Assembly: GCA_041396045.1 (NCBI GenBank)
Contig: JAWKZI010000003.1
Location: forward strand, 197,798-261,797
DNA length: 64,000 nt
Direction of reading: 5' to 3'
Source of the DNA: SHZI01 sp041396045
GTDB taxonomy: Bacteria > Pseudomonadota > Gammaproteobacteria > Steroidobacterales > GCA-2729495
Positions within the stretch are counted from its first letter, which is position 1, and each line of letters starts with the position of its first letter. Positions 1 to 9,547 of the stretch are shown piece by piece. A program made the translations under genes and the position numbers. The notes beneath the pieces are model-generated. The model was not told where the DNA came from. It saw nothing but the letters and a program-made list of their open reading frames with translations, and ran no database searches.

Positions 1-1138
1 GCGACGCCGCCCGCACGGCCGAGGCCCCGCGTTATGCCGCCGACCGCTGGGCCCGGGCCGAGAAAGACCTGGCAGCAGCCGAGCGAAAGCTTGAGCAAGG
101 TAATGTCGCGGCGGCAGCCAAGCGCAGCGCCAACATCGAGGGAGCGTTTCGCGATACCCAACTGGAGGCCCTGCGCAACCAGTATCTGGCGACCGTTCGA
201 TTGCAACTCATGTCTGCGGAAAAGGTCCGTGCTGAACGCTACGCACCACGCACACTGGCCAGCGCCCGGCAGAAGCTCGAAGCCGCGGAAGCCGATCTCG
301 CCAGACATCGGGCCGCACCGGAGCAAGCTGCAACCGCGATCGAAGCCGCCCGGCTGGAAGCCTGCATGCCACCCGTATCGCCGAGCTGGCCATGCAGATT
401 GATCGCAGTGACCGCAGCGGCGAGGACGTGTTACTAGAACTGGAATCGGTTGCTGAGCGCGTGGCTACGGCCGCCGGCCTCAAGCCCGTGCCTGTAGTCG
501 GCGATGCCCCAGCCGTTGCCGCCCTGATAGATGGCACCGAAGCACTCAGAACTCGCGCGGAAACCGCGGAGAAGGCACTGGCCGGGCGCGAGCGCCAGGT
601 GCAGAGCCTGGAAGATGAGCTCCGCGAGATGGACCAGAAGCTTGGCGGCGCTGCGACTGAGCGTCAGCAACTGGTCATGACGCTGGAATCGCGGCAGAGG
701 GCCGGGGAACAGTTTGCGCGCCTGCAGTCGATGTTTGCACCGGATGAAGGCGTGGTCTTGCGCCAGAACAATAACGTGGTGTTGCGCCTGACCGGCCTGT
801 CGTTTGGCACCGGCTCCGCGCAGCTGCAAAAGCGGTCACAGCCGCTGCTGAAGAAGGTCAGTGACGCGCTCAGCCTGTACCCGGGGGCAACGATTGTGGT
901 TGAGGGTCACACCGATGCGTCCGGCAGTGCAGAGGCCAACCTGCGGCTGTCCACCGAGCGAGCCCGTGCAGTCGCCAACCGCATCGCTGCCGATGTCGCG
1001 GTGCCTGGTCAGCCAATTTCATCGCGTGGTTACGGCGAAGACCAGCCGATTGCCAGCAATGACACCGCTGCCGGGCGCGCCAGGAATCGGCGTATCGATA
1101 TCATCATTCAGACCAATGATGTCGATCCGGGAAACTGA
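1..1138 (+). CDS. DUF4398-type plus OmpA C-terminal domain envelope protein (5'-truncated, frameshifted)
   Basis: The gene enters the window already open. From base 3 one frame reads an Ala/Arg/Glu-rich helical segment (DAARTAEAPRYAADRWARAE and onward) typical of the DUF4398 coiled region. A second frame from about base 365 continues HATRIAELAMQIDR, a further coiled stretch, and a C-terminal OmpA domain (VVEGHTDASGSAEANLRLS, then RARNRRIDIII), the peptidoglycan-binding fold. It probably tethers the outer membrane to the cell wall. The two frames join if one G is added near 363 (GCCTGCAT to GCCTGGCAT, restoring EAWHATRIA), so a homopolymer sequencing error is more likely than a real break. A terminator follows. 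The domain call is firm; the specific role is inferred. Confidence 0.8.
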
Positions 1139-1191
1139 AAATCCGGACCGTCAAACGGACTGATCAGATCCGTTCGGTGCGCCCGGTCGGA

Positions 1192-1223
1192 GTCAAAAAA
1201 AACCCCGCCAGTTGGCGGGGTTT
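1192..1223. terminator. Bidirectional rho-independent terminator
   Basis: An A-run at 1194-1202 leads into AACCCCGCCA, a short GTT-containing turn, and TGGCGGGGTTT ending at 1223. The flanking A and T tracts let it work on both strands. It sits between the convergent OmpA-domain gene and the CTERM-tailed gene. Confidence 0.85.
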
Positions 1224-1255
1224 CTCTTGACTCCTGGATGGAATCATTTAGGCGA

Positions 1256-2044
1256 TCAGGCAGTCCGACGCCAGCGCCGCACACCTACCAGGCCGAGGGC
1301 CGAACCGAGCAGCCAGATGGCGCCCGGCAGCGGAACGACTTGAGCGGAGGAGAACGTCAGGTAAGCACCACCGGGTGTCGTGATGTCGTTGCTGGTCGCG
1401 ATGATCAGCGTACCGCCAGTACCAAGGTTATCCTGCACTACCGTCCACAGGTCGAAGGCGCCGTCGCCCGCATCGCAGCCACCACCGCCGGCGGTGGTGG
1501 TCAGCGTACGTACGTTGCCTTCGGAAGCGGTATCGTCACCACCGATGGTGCGCTGCACGCAGTTGGCGTTGCCACCGACGTTGTAGGCAACTGTGGTTTC
1601 GTTGAAGAAGTTACCACCCAGTCCGGTATTGGCGCAGCCATTGGCACCGACACCCGCGAGGAAGTTGCCCTCGATGCAGGAATAGGCAGTCGCCGTGGTG
1701 GTCGCGTTTACCGTGTCAATCGTCAGGTTGGTAACCGAGTCACCGATAACCATCGGCGCCACGGAGTTGCTGCCCAGGCTCGATGCGGAGTTGAAGTCGC
1801 CGACTGACGACAGCACGCCGTTGTCGGGTTCAGTCCCTACCGCCGTTGATGGCGCAATATAGGTGCCCATGAAGGTGGCAGGGTTGATGCAGTTCGTACC
1901 GATGGCGAAGTCCGTGCAGCCATCCCAGCGCAGGGTGCTAACGGTGGTACCACTAAGCTGGTGGTACGAGGATCAGAGTGACGACCATGGCGCTGGCTGG
2001 GCCGCCGGAGCCAGCAGTGCTTGCAGTAATAGTAGCTTTCTCGC
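1256..2044 (-). CDS. Secreted protein with VPLPA/PEP-CTERM-like sorting tail (frameshift near 1969)
   Basis: The continuous reading frame runs from 1972 down to 1256. It contains YHQLSGTTVSTLRWDGC, a Cys-rich secreted domain, and a C-terminal tail with VPLPGAIWLLGSALGLVG followed by RRWRR, the motif-TM-Arg architecture of PEP-CTERM substrates processed by exosortase. The mature domain is closely similar to the first ~215 residues of the protein at 6164-8155, which starts with an intact signal peptide. Here the upstream part lies in another frame: a RKLLLL-type hydrophobic leader near 2044-1990 follows a GGAGAA ribosome-binding sequence. It joins the body if one C is removed at about 1969-1970, giving VTLISYHQLSG. 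No ATG is visible at the expected start (GCG at 2042-2044), so further sequence errors are possible. Function unknown; surface or exopolysaccharide-associated by family analogy. Confidence 0.6.
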
Positions 2045-2272
2045 TGAATTCTCCAAACAGAGTATTAGTAATTAATGAAACGTCCAAAAAGCTTGCCGTT
2101 TTACGGGTCATCTGGCTGTTTCTTCTGTGCGCCTTTTTCGCAAGCGCTTCCGGGCGTTGTTGACCAGACCCCCTGTCCCCGCTGTATGCACTGTGTGCCA
2201 GCTACAAGCTGAATTCCTTTTTCGTACAGCTGACTTGAGTCTACACCAGGGTTACAAATCCGTAAGTTTGGT

Positions 2273-2300
2273 TTGACATATTCGCATTACCTGCTATTAC
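2273..2300 (+). promoter_or_regulatory. Sigma-70-like promoter upstream of receptor relic
   Basis: TTGACA at 2273-2278 and TATTAC at 2295-2300 are separated by 16 bases. It points into the broken TonB-dependent receptor region and is the best -35/-10 pair in the 600-base gap. Activity is an inference. Confidence 0.4.
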
Positions 2301-2335
2301 GCAGCGATAGCACTTTTAAGCGTGATTTTGCGGCC

Positions 2336-2540
2336 GGCATTGCACTGCAGCGGCTTGCGGCGAACACCCGCCATGCGAGTCATTCGCCGCATGGCCCCTC
2401 AGCACGTCTTTGACTCGACGGTCTGGATCATCTGCGCCACCAGTCGCTACGGCCTGCAACTTCAACGAGCTCGACAGCGGGCGCATCGAGATCCTCAAGG
2501 GTCCGCGAATTGCGCTTGTTCGCCAGCCACGAGTGCGCTA
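2336..2540 (+). pseudogene. Relic of a TonB-dependent receptor plug domain
   Basis: Translating from 2461 gives FNELDSGRIEILKGPRIA, the plug-domain signature of TonB-dependent receptors. Just upstream, NTPAMRVIRRMAP in another frame resembles the plug segment TPVIRGIVP seen in the next receptor. No signal peptide, no barrel and no continuous frame are present. It lies in front of a second, longer broken receptor and looks like the remains of an earlier tandem copy, though local sequence errors may exaggerate the decay. The rest of the 2045-2650 gap shows only the promoter-like pair. Confidence 0.5.
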
Positions 2541-2653
2541 AGTTTCCGCGCAGCGTAGGCGGGGTACGCGCGGAAGGCTTTAATTGGCGAATCAGGCGCA
2601 TCACGGCCCCCGTGAATGTCTTTTAAAGCGTCGTACTTTTTATCCAGTGTTAG

Positions 2654-5431
2654 TTGGGAGTCAAAATCGCGAAGTTCAATCGGAGCCGGGCTGCGGTGGC
2701 CTTTCTGGGCCTGGCGGTGGTCGCGGCTGTGCCGCCCGCCTGGGCCCAGGAGATCGCCGAGATCGTCGTTACTGCACGACGTCAGGGCGAAGAAACTCAT
2801 GGATGGCGCTCGCCATTACGACCTTCGACACCGAGGCCATCGAAGCGCAGGGCATCAACAACCTGCAGGACATCGCCAGCCTGACTCCCGGCCTGTCGTT
2901 TTTAATCCCTGGGCGAAAACCTGCCACGCCGGTCATCCGCGGCATCGTGCCGGATCTCCGGCGAACGCCGCGGCTGTCTTCGTTGACGGCATCTACGTCT
3001 CTGGCCGAGAGGGCCTGAATTTCAGCCAGCTCGACATCGAGCGCATCGAGGTCCTGAAGGGCCGCAAAGCTCAACCACAGGCACCTTCGGCAGCGCCATC
3101 GGCTACGTGACCACGGCACCGAGCGAGGTCTTCGAATCGAAGATGCTGGGCGAAGGTCGGCAACCACGGCCGCCAGAAAGTAAGGAGTGGCCAGGTGAGT
3201 GGTCCGGTCTTCGGCAGCCATGCTGAACAACACCGTGACCAGCCGAGAGTTGCCGCCCTCTATGATGAGTGGGACGGCTCCTACGACAACGCTGGCCCCG
3301 CAAGGGCCCGGCGTCGCCCGACGCCACGTCTACCACGCACCTACCTCGGCAAGCTGCGCTGGCGGTGGCCGACAGCCTGGATGTCAGCCTCGGCTTCTAC
3401 GCTCCAACGACGAGATCGATGAGTCGGCCGTAGGCGGCATTCTCACCAACTGCGAGCCCAAGGTACTGCAGACCAGCAAAGACGTTGGCGGTAGTCTGGC
3501 CGAACGCATGCAGAACTGGTGCGGCCAGATCGGCGCAGACACTGCCGGATATGCTCGACGGCAGCCAGTTCCCGAACCCCGGAACCATACCCAACTCCGG
3601 TACGCCGGGACGGCATGCCGAAGAATGCCCTGGCGACCGGTGAGGACCACGACGTGACGCGCACCAGCTCAGATATCGCCTGGGATACCGACCTTGGCAG
3701 CCTAGCCTCAACAATGGCTACTCGCACACCAAGCAGAGTTCCGTGTCAGATTTCGAGAAGAAGCTCCGGCGACGCCAACTGCCCTTCGCTACTGCCCCTC
3801 AACAACTTCAATCCTCCGGCTTTGCGAGGACCCGCTCACCTGGTCGCGAGCCCCCATGGAGTTTCATTGACCGGAGGAAGGCTCCGTCTACGACAGATAA
3901 GGAGCCGCAGGAAGTCCGCCAACAGCCGCACGACCAGCGCCTGAGCTGGCAGGTAGGTGCGTACTACTTCCATTTCACACAAGAAAATTATCAAAGGTAA
4001 TCCGATCGCGACGCAGCCGCTCCCAGCAATCCGGGCCGCAGGCGGCGACATCGGCATGACCCGGTAGCTCACCAGCACCAACCTCACCGTCGGCGGCGTT
4101 TATTTCAGACGTCTTAAGCCCTGGCAGGCCACTGACCCGTTGAGCCGCATCGGCTCATACGAAAAACGAACGATCGTGGTCGGTTTTTCGGCTCCAGCGA
4201 CTTCGAAGTCACCGACGGCTGACGGCGCGCGCCGAACTGCGCTACACGTGACCACAAGGAATCCACCGGTTACACCTATGCGACCTGTGGCGATGGCGAA
4301 CGGTAATTCAATAATCAGGATCGGCCTGCGCGGCGACGACTACTGGGATCTGCGCACAGCCGAGGGCCGTACAGCTTCCGACGGCGTTCGCTTTGTTCGA
4401 CACCACCACCGGTCGCGTGGGGCTGAAGTACACGCTGGATGAGTGGCTGGATGACTACGGTTCCATCGCCTATGGCGAAGGGCCGATGGCATCAGCGTGT
4501 CACCGACCGTACCCGTCATCGACGGCGGTACGACCAGGGGAAATAGTGCTCGTCAACGCCTTCGATCCGGAGAAGATTACCGCCTACGAGATCGGTATAA
4601 AGGGCTTCACGCCGGACCGGCACACATCCGCATCGACATGGCCATGTTCTTCAACGACTGGCGCGACATCGTGCTACGTCAGTTGACCAGCACGGACCCG
4701 GGCACCGGACTTCAGTTCACCCAGCCTCGGGGCCTGAGAATGTCAACGCCGGCGATGCCCACGTGTTTGGCTGGGAGCTTACTGCCGACATCGGTATCAC
4801 GGACAACCTGTTTGGTCATGTGACTGCGGCCTATACCGACTCACAGTTGAAGAACGCGCGACAGGACACCTTTGCGCTGTTCCCAAGCTTCTACACCAAC
4901 AGGCCCAGCTGCACGCCCTCGGCCATCCAGAGGCCTGCCCACGGCCGATCAGGACGCCAAGGCCGGCCTGTACCCGCGAACTCTCAGGCGATGTCTCGGG
5001 TAACACCCAGATGCGCCAGCCGGAGTGGACGACCAGTGCCTCGCTGGATTACCAGCACCAGATCGTCGGCGACTGGCAGCTGAAAGCAGGCATCTCCGCC
5101 AGTTACACCGGCAAGATCTATACCAGCAACGACCCAATCAGACTGGATTCCGGCCCACACGAACGTCAACTTCAACATCGGCGTCGATTCCCGCGCTACA
5201 CGGTCTCGATCTGGGTCCGCAGCCTGCTGGACAACGACAAGCCAATCTCGACAATCGGACATCTGCTGGACCAGCGACTCCGACTTGCAGGCACAGCTCG
5301 GTAACGGGAACAGCAGTCATAGAGGCGTCAACTTTGACGACTTCCCGCCGCTGCGCATGTCAATCAGCTACCCGAGCCTGCGGACCTTTGGACTCACAGC
5401 CAAGGTACGCTTCGGTGGGGCCGTTAAATAG
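2654..5431 (+). pseudogene. TonB-dependent outer membrane receptor, broken by many frameshifts
   Basis: Fragments in all three frames line up in the normal order of a TonB-dependent receptor. A signal peptide (AAVAFLGLAVVAAVPPAWAQ) is followed by a TonB box region (EIVVTARRQGE), plug pieces (INNLQDIASLTPGLSF, VFVDGIYVSGREGLNFSQ, LDIERIEVLKG at 3030-3062), many barrel strands (LSWQVGAYYFHFTQEN, GLKYTLDEW, ITAYEIGIKG, ELTADIGITDNLFGHVTAAY, LKAGISASYTGKIYTSNDPI) and a terminal strand LTAKVRFGG closing at 5431. The span of ~925 codons is a full receptor length, so little is missing. The breaks are mostly small indels, so either recent pseudogenisation or an error-rich stretch of draft sequence explains them. 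The plug and barrel layout resembles receptors for carbohydrates or siderophores, but the substrate cannot be told. Confidence 0.75.
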
Positions 5432-5444
5432 ATAAAAATGGGCT

Positions 5445-5479
5445 CATCCGGGTTTCCGGGAAAACCGGAAATCCGGATG
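5445..5479 (+). terminator. Long hairpin after the broken receptor
   Basis: CATCCGGGTTTCCGG (5445-5459), loop GAAAA, and CCGGAAATCCGGATG (5465-5479) form a 15-bp stem with a single G:T. There is no U-tract, so it may act as a processing or attenuating hairpin rather than a classical terminator. It lies 39 bases before the next start codon. Confidence 0.5.
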
Positions 5480-5517
5480 GGCGGCTGCATTCAACCGCCT
5501 TTAAGGAGATCTTTGGA

Positions 5518-6126
5518 ATGAAACCTTCTGCAATATTGGGATTGCTAACGTTGGGGAGCGTAACAGCGCTGGCAAGCGTCACCGTCCAGGCGGCGGACAG
5601 TGTGCTGGAGCCACGCATCGGCATCGCTGCGGCCGTTGGCAACTTCAAGGGCGATGCAACGCCTTCAGGTGTACTGGGCAACAAGTTCATCGACGACAGT
5701 TCGGTTGGCGTCAAGGTCTACGGCCAATATCCGCTGAACAACTGGTTGGCCGTGGAAGCCGCCTACCACGACACCAGTAATTTCAAGGACAAGCAGAAGG
5801 GTGATTCACTGCCGGAAGGAGAGCTCAAGCTGTCCTTCGACGGCTGGTCGGCACAGGGTCTGGTCTACATCCCGACGACCATTGAGGGGTTCCAGGCCTA
5901 CGTGAAGGGTGGCTACTACAACTTCGACGATGAACTGGTACTCAACGGCACCAACATCGGCACTTCCTCCGAGCGCGGTCTGGTGTTCGGCGGCGGAATG
6001 CTGCTAAAGGTCAGCGACAACCTCGGCCTCCGCGCCGATCTGGACTGGTTCGATGCCGATGTTGGCGACCTTTCGTCGGTGAACATCGGCCTGGAATATT
6101 TCTTCGGCGGCGCAGCCAGCAAGTAA
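5518..6126 (+). CDS. Small outer-membrane beta-barrel protein
   Basis: A 202-residue protein with a signal peptide ending near AVTVQAADS (residues 1-26) and alternating amphipathic strands typical of 8-stranded OmpA/OmpW-like barrels: EPRIGIAAAVGNF, SVGVKVYGQYPLNNWLAVEAAY, GWSAQGLVYIPT, FQAYVKGGYY, GLVFGGGMLLKVSDNLGLRADLDWF. It ends in a hydrophobic strand with penultimate aromatics (NIGLEYFFGG). AAGGAGATCT, seven bases before the ATG, is a strong ribosome-binding site. It precedes the CTERM-tailed protein on the same strand by 37 bases, so the two may be co-transcribed. The function is unknown; barrels of this kind act as stability proteins or small-molecule channels. Confidence 0.75.
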   Translation: MKPSAILGLLTLGSVTALASVTVQAADSVLEPRIGIAAAVGNFKGDATPSGVLGNKFIDDSSVGVKVYGQYPLNNWLAVEAAYHDTSNFKDKQKGDSLPEGELKLSFDGWSAQGLVYIPTTIEGFQAYVKGGYYNFDDELVLNGTNIGTSSERGLVFGGGMLLKVSDNLGLRADLDWFDADVGDLSSVNIGLEYFFGGAASK

Positions 6127-6163
6127 CGCAGCGCTCCATCAACATTCATCGAGGACAGTTTTT

Positions 6164-8155
6164 GTGAATAAGACATTTTTTTCCCTGGTAGCGCTGGCAG
6201 CGCTGACATTCGTCAGCACCGCACAAGCCTTCCCGGTCAAGCTGGTTTCCTACCACCAATTGAGTGGAACCACGGTAAGCACCCTGCGCTGGGATGGCTG
6301 CACGAACTACGCCGTCGGTACGAACTGCATCAAGCCAGGCACCTTCATGGGCACCCATGTTTCGCCGTCCACAGCGGTGTGGGACTGGAACCCGGCCACG
6401 GGCGTGCTGTCGTCGGTAGGCAACTTTAACGCTGCTTCAAGCCTCAGCAGCAACGCCGACGCCCCCATGGTCATCGGTGACTCGGTCACTGATCTGGTTC
6501 TCAACACAGTGAACTCCACCACTGCTGCGAGCGCCTATACCTGCATCGAGGGCAACTTCCTCGCCGGTGTCGGCGCCAATGGCTGCGCAAACACCAGCCT
6601 CGGCGCCAACTTCGTTGACGAAAGCTCGGTGGCCTACAACGTTGGTGGCAACGCCAACTGCGTAGTACGGACCCTCGGTGGTGACGATGTCTCTACTGGC
6701 GGGCCGCGCACGCTGACCACCACGGCGGGCGGTGGTGGCTGCGATGCGGGCGACGGCGCCTTCGACATCTGGACGGTCGTGTCGGACAATACCGGCACGG
6801 GCGGTCAGCTGACCATCGCAACCAGCAACGACATCACGACGCCCAACGGTGCCTACCTGATCTTCGACGCCCTGCCGCACGCGGTTGACGACACGGCCAA
6901 CGCGCTGCCGACGGTGGCGACTTCAATCGATGTACTGGCCAACGACGTGGCCTTGACGGATCCCGTCACCCTGGCCATTGCCACTCCGGCGGGCAAGGGT
7001 ACCGCGACCATCACCGGTACCAACCCGGGCAACATGGATCAGCTTCGTATCGAGTACACCGCGGATGTCGGTGCGACCGGTACGGATACCTTCGAATACA
7101 CGGCGACCAGCGGCGCCACTACCAGCACCGCCACGGTCACGGTCACAATCCTCCAGGGCGGCGCCAACGACGATACGGGCGCAACCACGCGCAACAAGCC
7201 CGTCACCATCAATGTTGGCGGCAACGACACTGGCTTCACCGGGGATGTGACCATCACTCAAGTGGGTTCCTGTGACCAGGGCGGCACCTTTGCCCCTGGC
7301 GCAGACGGCCCGGCCGCCCAGGCGAGCATCACCTACACACCCGCCACCACTGCGGCAGGCTCACCGACGTACACAGAGGTGTGCACCTACCAGATCACCG
7401 ATGGCACGGTAACCGACAGCGCTACCGTAACCGTCACGGTCAGCAACACCGTGCCCGTAGCCGGTCCCGGTTCGATTGGTCCGATCTCCACGGTTGGTGT
7501 TAATCCGAACACAAAGCCCGGAACCATCAACGTTGCGGCCATCTCCGGCAACAACCTCGGCGATCCGACCAGCACGGTTACCGCAAGCGGCGCGAGCAAG
7601 GGCACGGTCACTGTCGCCGGCACCACGGTGACCTACACGCCGAATGCGACGTTCTTCGCGGGCACTGACCAGTTCGACTACGTCATCACCGACGGCGACC
7701 CCGGCACGCCGGAGACCGCCACGGGCACCGTGACGGTGACCATTGCGGACGCAACGCCCGCACTGGCCGACCTCAGTGTCACAACCACGGCGGGCCTGCC
7801 CTCCTCGCCCAGGGCACTAACCGTCACCGCCGGTAACGGTGCATTGGCACAGCACACATTCGCTGTGACGACCAACGGCGCGGGTGGCAGTTGCAGCCTG
7901 AACAGCAGCAACACCGCGGTAACGTACACGCCGAATACAGGCTTCACCGGCGCCGATAGCTGTGTCATCACGGTGACTGACGGCGACGGCAGTACCGCCA
8001 CTGGCACGACCACCGTCATGGTGGACGCAGCCCCAAGCACTGGCGGCGGTGTCGGCGGCGGTGTGCTGCCCGGTGGCAGCAGCGCGCTGGACATCTGGTC
8101 GCTGGCGCTGCTGGGCATGGGTGCCTGGCTGCGGCGCAAGCGCAAAGTCAGCTAA
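6164..8155 (+). CDS. Large secreted protein with tandem cadherin/Ig-like repeats and GlyGly-CTERM-like tail
   Basis: A 663-residue protein starting at GTG 6164 (GAGGA eight bases upstream). It has a signal peptide (VALAALTFVSTAQA), a ~210-residue Cys-containing N-terminal domain shared with the gene at 1256-2044, and about four tandem beta-sandwich repeats. These carry DVLANDV, DTFEYTATSG, STATVTVTI and DQFDYVITDGD, the marks of Big/cadherin-like adhesin repeats. The C-terminus is a Gly-rich linker, then a hydrophobic segment (ALDIWSLALLGMGAWL) and RRKRK, which fits a GlyGly-CTERM/rhombosortase-type sorting tail. It is probably anchored or released at the cell surface and may mediate adhesion. 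A strong terminator follows at once. Confidence 0.7.
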   Translation: MNKTFFSLVALAALTFVSTAQAFPVKLVSYHQLSGTTVSTLRWDGCTNYAVGTNCIKPGTFMGTHVSPSTAVWDWNPATGVLSSVGNFNAASSLSSNADAPMVIGDSVTDLVLNTVNSTTAASAYTCIEGNFLAGVGANGCANTSLGANFVDESSVAYNVGGNANCVVRTLGGDDVSTGGPRTLTTTAGGGGCDAGDGAFDIWTVVSDNTGTGGQLTIATSNDITTPNGAYLIFDALPHAVDDTANALPTVATSIDVLANDVALTDPVTLAIATPAGKGTATITGTNPGNMDQLRIEYTADVGATGTDTFEYTATSGATTSTATVTVTILQGGANDDTGATTRNKPVTINVGGNDTGFTGDVTITQVGSCDQGGTFAPGADGPAAQASITYTPATTAAGSPTYTEVCTYQITDGTVTDSATVTVTVSNTVPVAGPGSIGPISTVGVNPNTKPGTINVAAISGNNLGDPTSTVTASGASKGTVTVAGTTVTYTPNATFFAGTDQFDYVITDGDPGTPETATGTVTVTIADATPALADLSVTTTAGLPSSPRALTVTAGNGALAQHTFAVTTNGAGGSCSLNSSNTAVTYTPNTGFTGADSCVITVTDGDGSTATGTTTVMVDAAPSTGGGVGGGVLPGGSSALDIWSLALLGMGAWLRRKRKVS

Positions 8156-8179
8156 ACGCAGTCAAGTCAGCCGGTCAGA

Positions 8180-8213
8180 GCGCCCGCGGCAGTTGCCGCG
8201 GGCGCTTTTTTTT
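8180..8213 (+). terminator. Rho-independent terminator of the repeat protein
   Basis: GCGCCCGCGGC (8180-8190) pairs with GCCGCGGGCGC (8195-8205) around a four-base loop, and eight T follow at 8206-8213. It directly follows the plus-strand gene and abuts the stop codon of the convergent hydrolase gene. Confidence 0.93.
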
Positions 8214-8217
8214 GGCT

Positions 8218-9117
8218 CTAAGCCGAACGCCACCACGCAGCGATTGCCGCTCCCGTGAGTGCATTCACAAAGTAGGCGTAGCACTTGTGCACGTTGAGCC
8301 CCTCCGGACCACGAAACGGATTGATCAGATCCGTCCGGTCCGTAATCGAGTCAACCAGCCCCAACTCACGCATTTCGGCAAAATCGTCGGCGAAACGATG
8401 TCCCAGTGCGGGCAGGCCACCGATTGCTGCCAGGTTTCTCCACTCTCTGATACCCCGCGGGTAGCGATCGACGCCGGTACCACTGGCGCCTAGCAGTCGT
8501 TGCCGTACAAAGCGGGTACCCAACGGGCTGCCAAGCGTCAGGAACAGGTCGACCGGCCCCGCTTCCTCCCGCAGGGTCCACAGCGTGTCCCACGCAATGA
8601 CTGAGCCAAAGCTGTGCGCCATCAGGAGAACGTGGTCGCCCGACTGCCAGGCGCGCCGAAGCTCGGCCCGCAGAAGCCCGCGAATGCGGTCACCAATGCC
8701 GTCGACATTGGCAAAGTAACGCTGGGAATCCGCAATATTCAGGCGCGTGTTGTCCCCTGCGAGAAGATTGATCAACCGGGGTATACGGTCGCCCAGACGA
8801 TGTGCGAGAAACTCGGCACGTCGTCGCCAGCCAAAAATTTCCCGAATGCTCTCCGTCGATGGTTGGTCATCGGCAAATAGTGCGGCAATGCCAGGTTCGT
8901 CAAGAGCGGAATCGCGCCAGCTCTGGTACATCAGATGTCCCCAGAGCACCATGTGCAGGCAATCCGGGGCTGCGGCCATCTCTTTGGCCACCATCGGGTC
9001 AGCGCGGCGTATGCCCTCGAGTACGCAGCGCCAGAGCAGCACGCGATGTATTTCGGGTGGCGGCTTGGCACGGACGCCGGGGACGTACAAGATACGGCGC
9101 AATGACATTGGTGACAT
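8218..9117 (-). CDS. Alpha/beta-hydrolase-fold protein
   Basis: A ~299-residue protein with an N-terminal beta-strand RRILYVPGVRAKPPP, an oxyanion-type lead, and a nucleophile elbow AHSFGS near residue 168. This matches the GxSxG consensus with Ala in the first position and is preceded by the strand HVLLM. LFLTLGSPLG follows, the usual strand/loop after the elbow. A His in the C-terminal NVHKCYAYFVN could complete the triad. No signal peptide is visible, so it is probably cytosolic. The substrate is unknown; it resembles uncharacterised lipase-like hydrolases. The start could be the internal Met at 9105 (MSLRRILYV). It is divergent from the glyoxalase gene, with only four bases between start codons. 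Confidence 0.6.
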   Translation of the reverse strand: MSPMSLRRILYVPGVRAKPPPEIHRVLLWRCVLEGIRRADPMVAKEMAAAPDCLHMVLWGHLMYQSWRDSALDEPGIAALFADDQPSTESIREIFGWRRRAEFLAHRLGDRIPRLINLLAGDNTRLNIADSQRYFANVDGIGDRIRGLLRAELRRAWQSGDHVLLMAHSFGSVIAWDTLWTLREEAGPVDLFLTLGSPLGTRFVRQRLLGASGTGVDRYPRGIREWRNLAAIGGLPALGHRFADDFAEMRELGLVDSITDRTDLINPFRGPEGLNVHKCYAYFVNALTGAAIAAWWRSA

Positions 9118-9121
9118 TCTA

Positions 9122-9541
9122 GTGAAATACCTGCATACGATGGTCAGGGTCTCTGACCTCCCCGCGTCCCTTGAGTTTTATTGCGAGGGACTGGGCCTGC
9201 GTGAAGTACGCCGTTACGACAACGACCGCGGGCGTTTTACGCTGGTGTTCCTTGCTGCGCCGGCCGACGAATCCAACTTTATAGAACTGACCTGGAACTG
9301 GGATCCGGAGACCTACACGGGTGGCCGGAATTTTGGTCACCTGGCCTACGAAGTCGACGATATTTACGCGCTGTGCAGCCATTTGATGGCCAGGGGCGTC
9401 ACCATCAACCGTCCACCTCGCGAAGGCTATATGGCCTTTGTACGATCGCCAGACGGCATCTCGATTGAACTCCTGCAGAAGGGCAAGGCACTGCCACCCA
9501 GTGAGCCGTGGCAGTCGATGGCCAACGTCGGTAGCTGGTAG
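9122..9541 (+). CDS. gloA: Lactoylglutathione lyase (glyoxalase I)
   Basis: A 139-residue VOC-fold protein that isomerises the hemithioacetal of methylglyoxal and glutathione to S-lactoylglutathione. The metal ligands of the nickel/zinc site are all present: His5 (KYLHTMVRVSDL), Glu55 (FIELTWNWD), His73 (FGHLAYEVDD) and Glu116 (SIELLQKG). TWNWDPETYTGG is the family's second signature. The start is GTG at 9122; the open frame extends upstream, but homology begins here. The neighbouring gshB further along the window supplies the glutathione cofactor. Confidence 0.88.
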   Translation: MKYLHTMVRVSDLPASLEFYCEGLGLREVRRYDNDRGRFTLVFLAAPADESNFIELTWNWDPETYTGGRNFGHLAYEVDDIYALCSHLMARGVTINRPPREGYMAFVRSPDGISIELLQKGKALPPSEPWQSMANVGSW

Positions 9542-9547
9542 ACGCTC

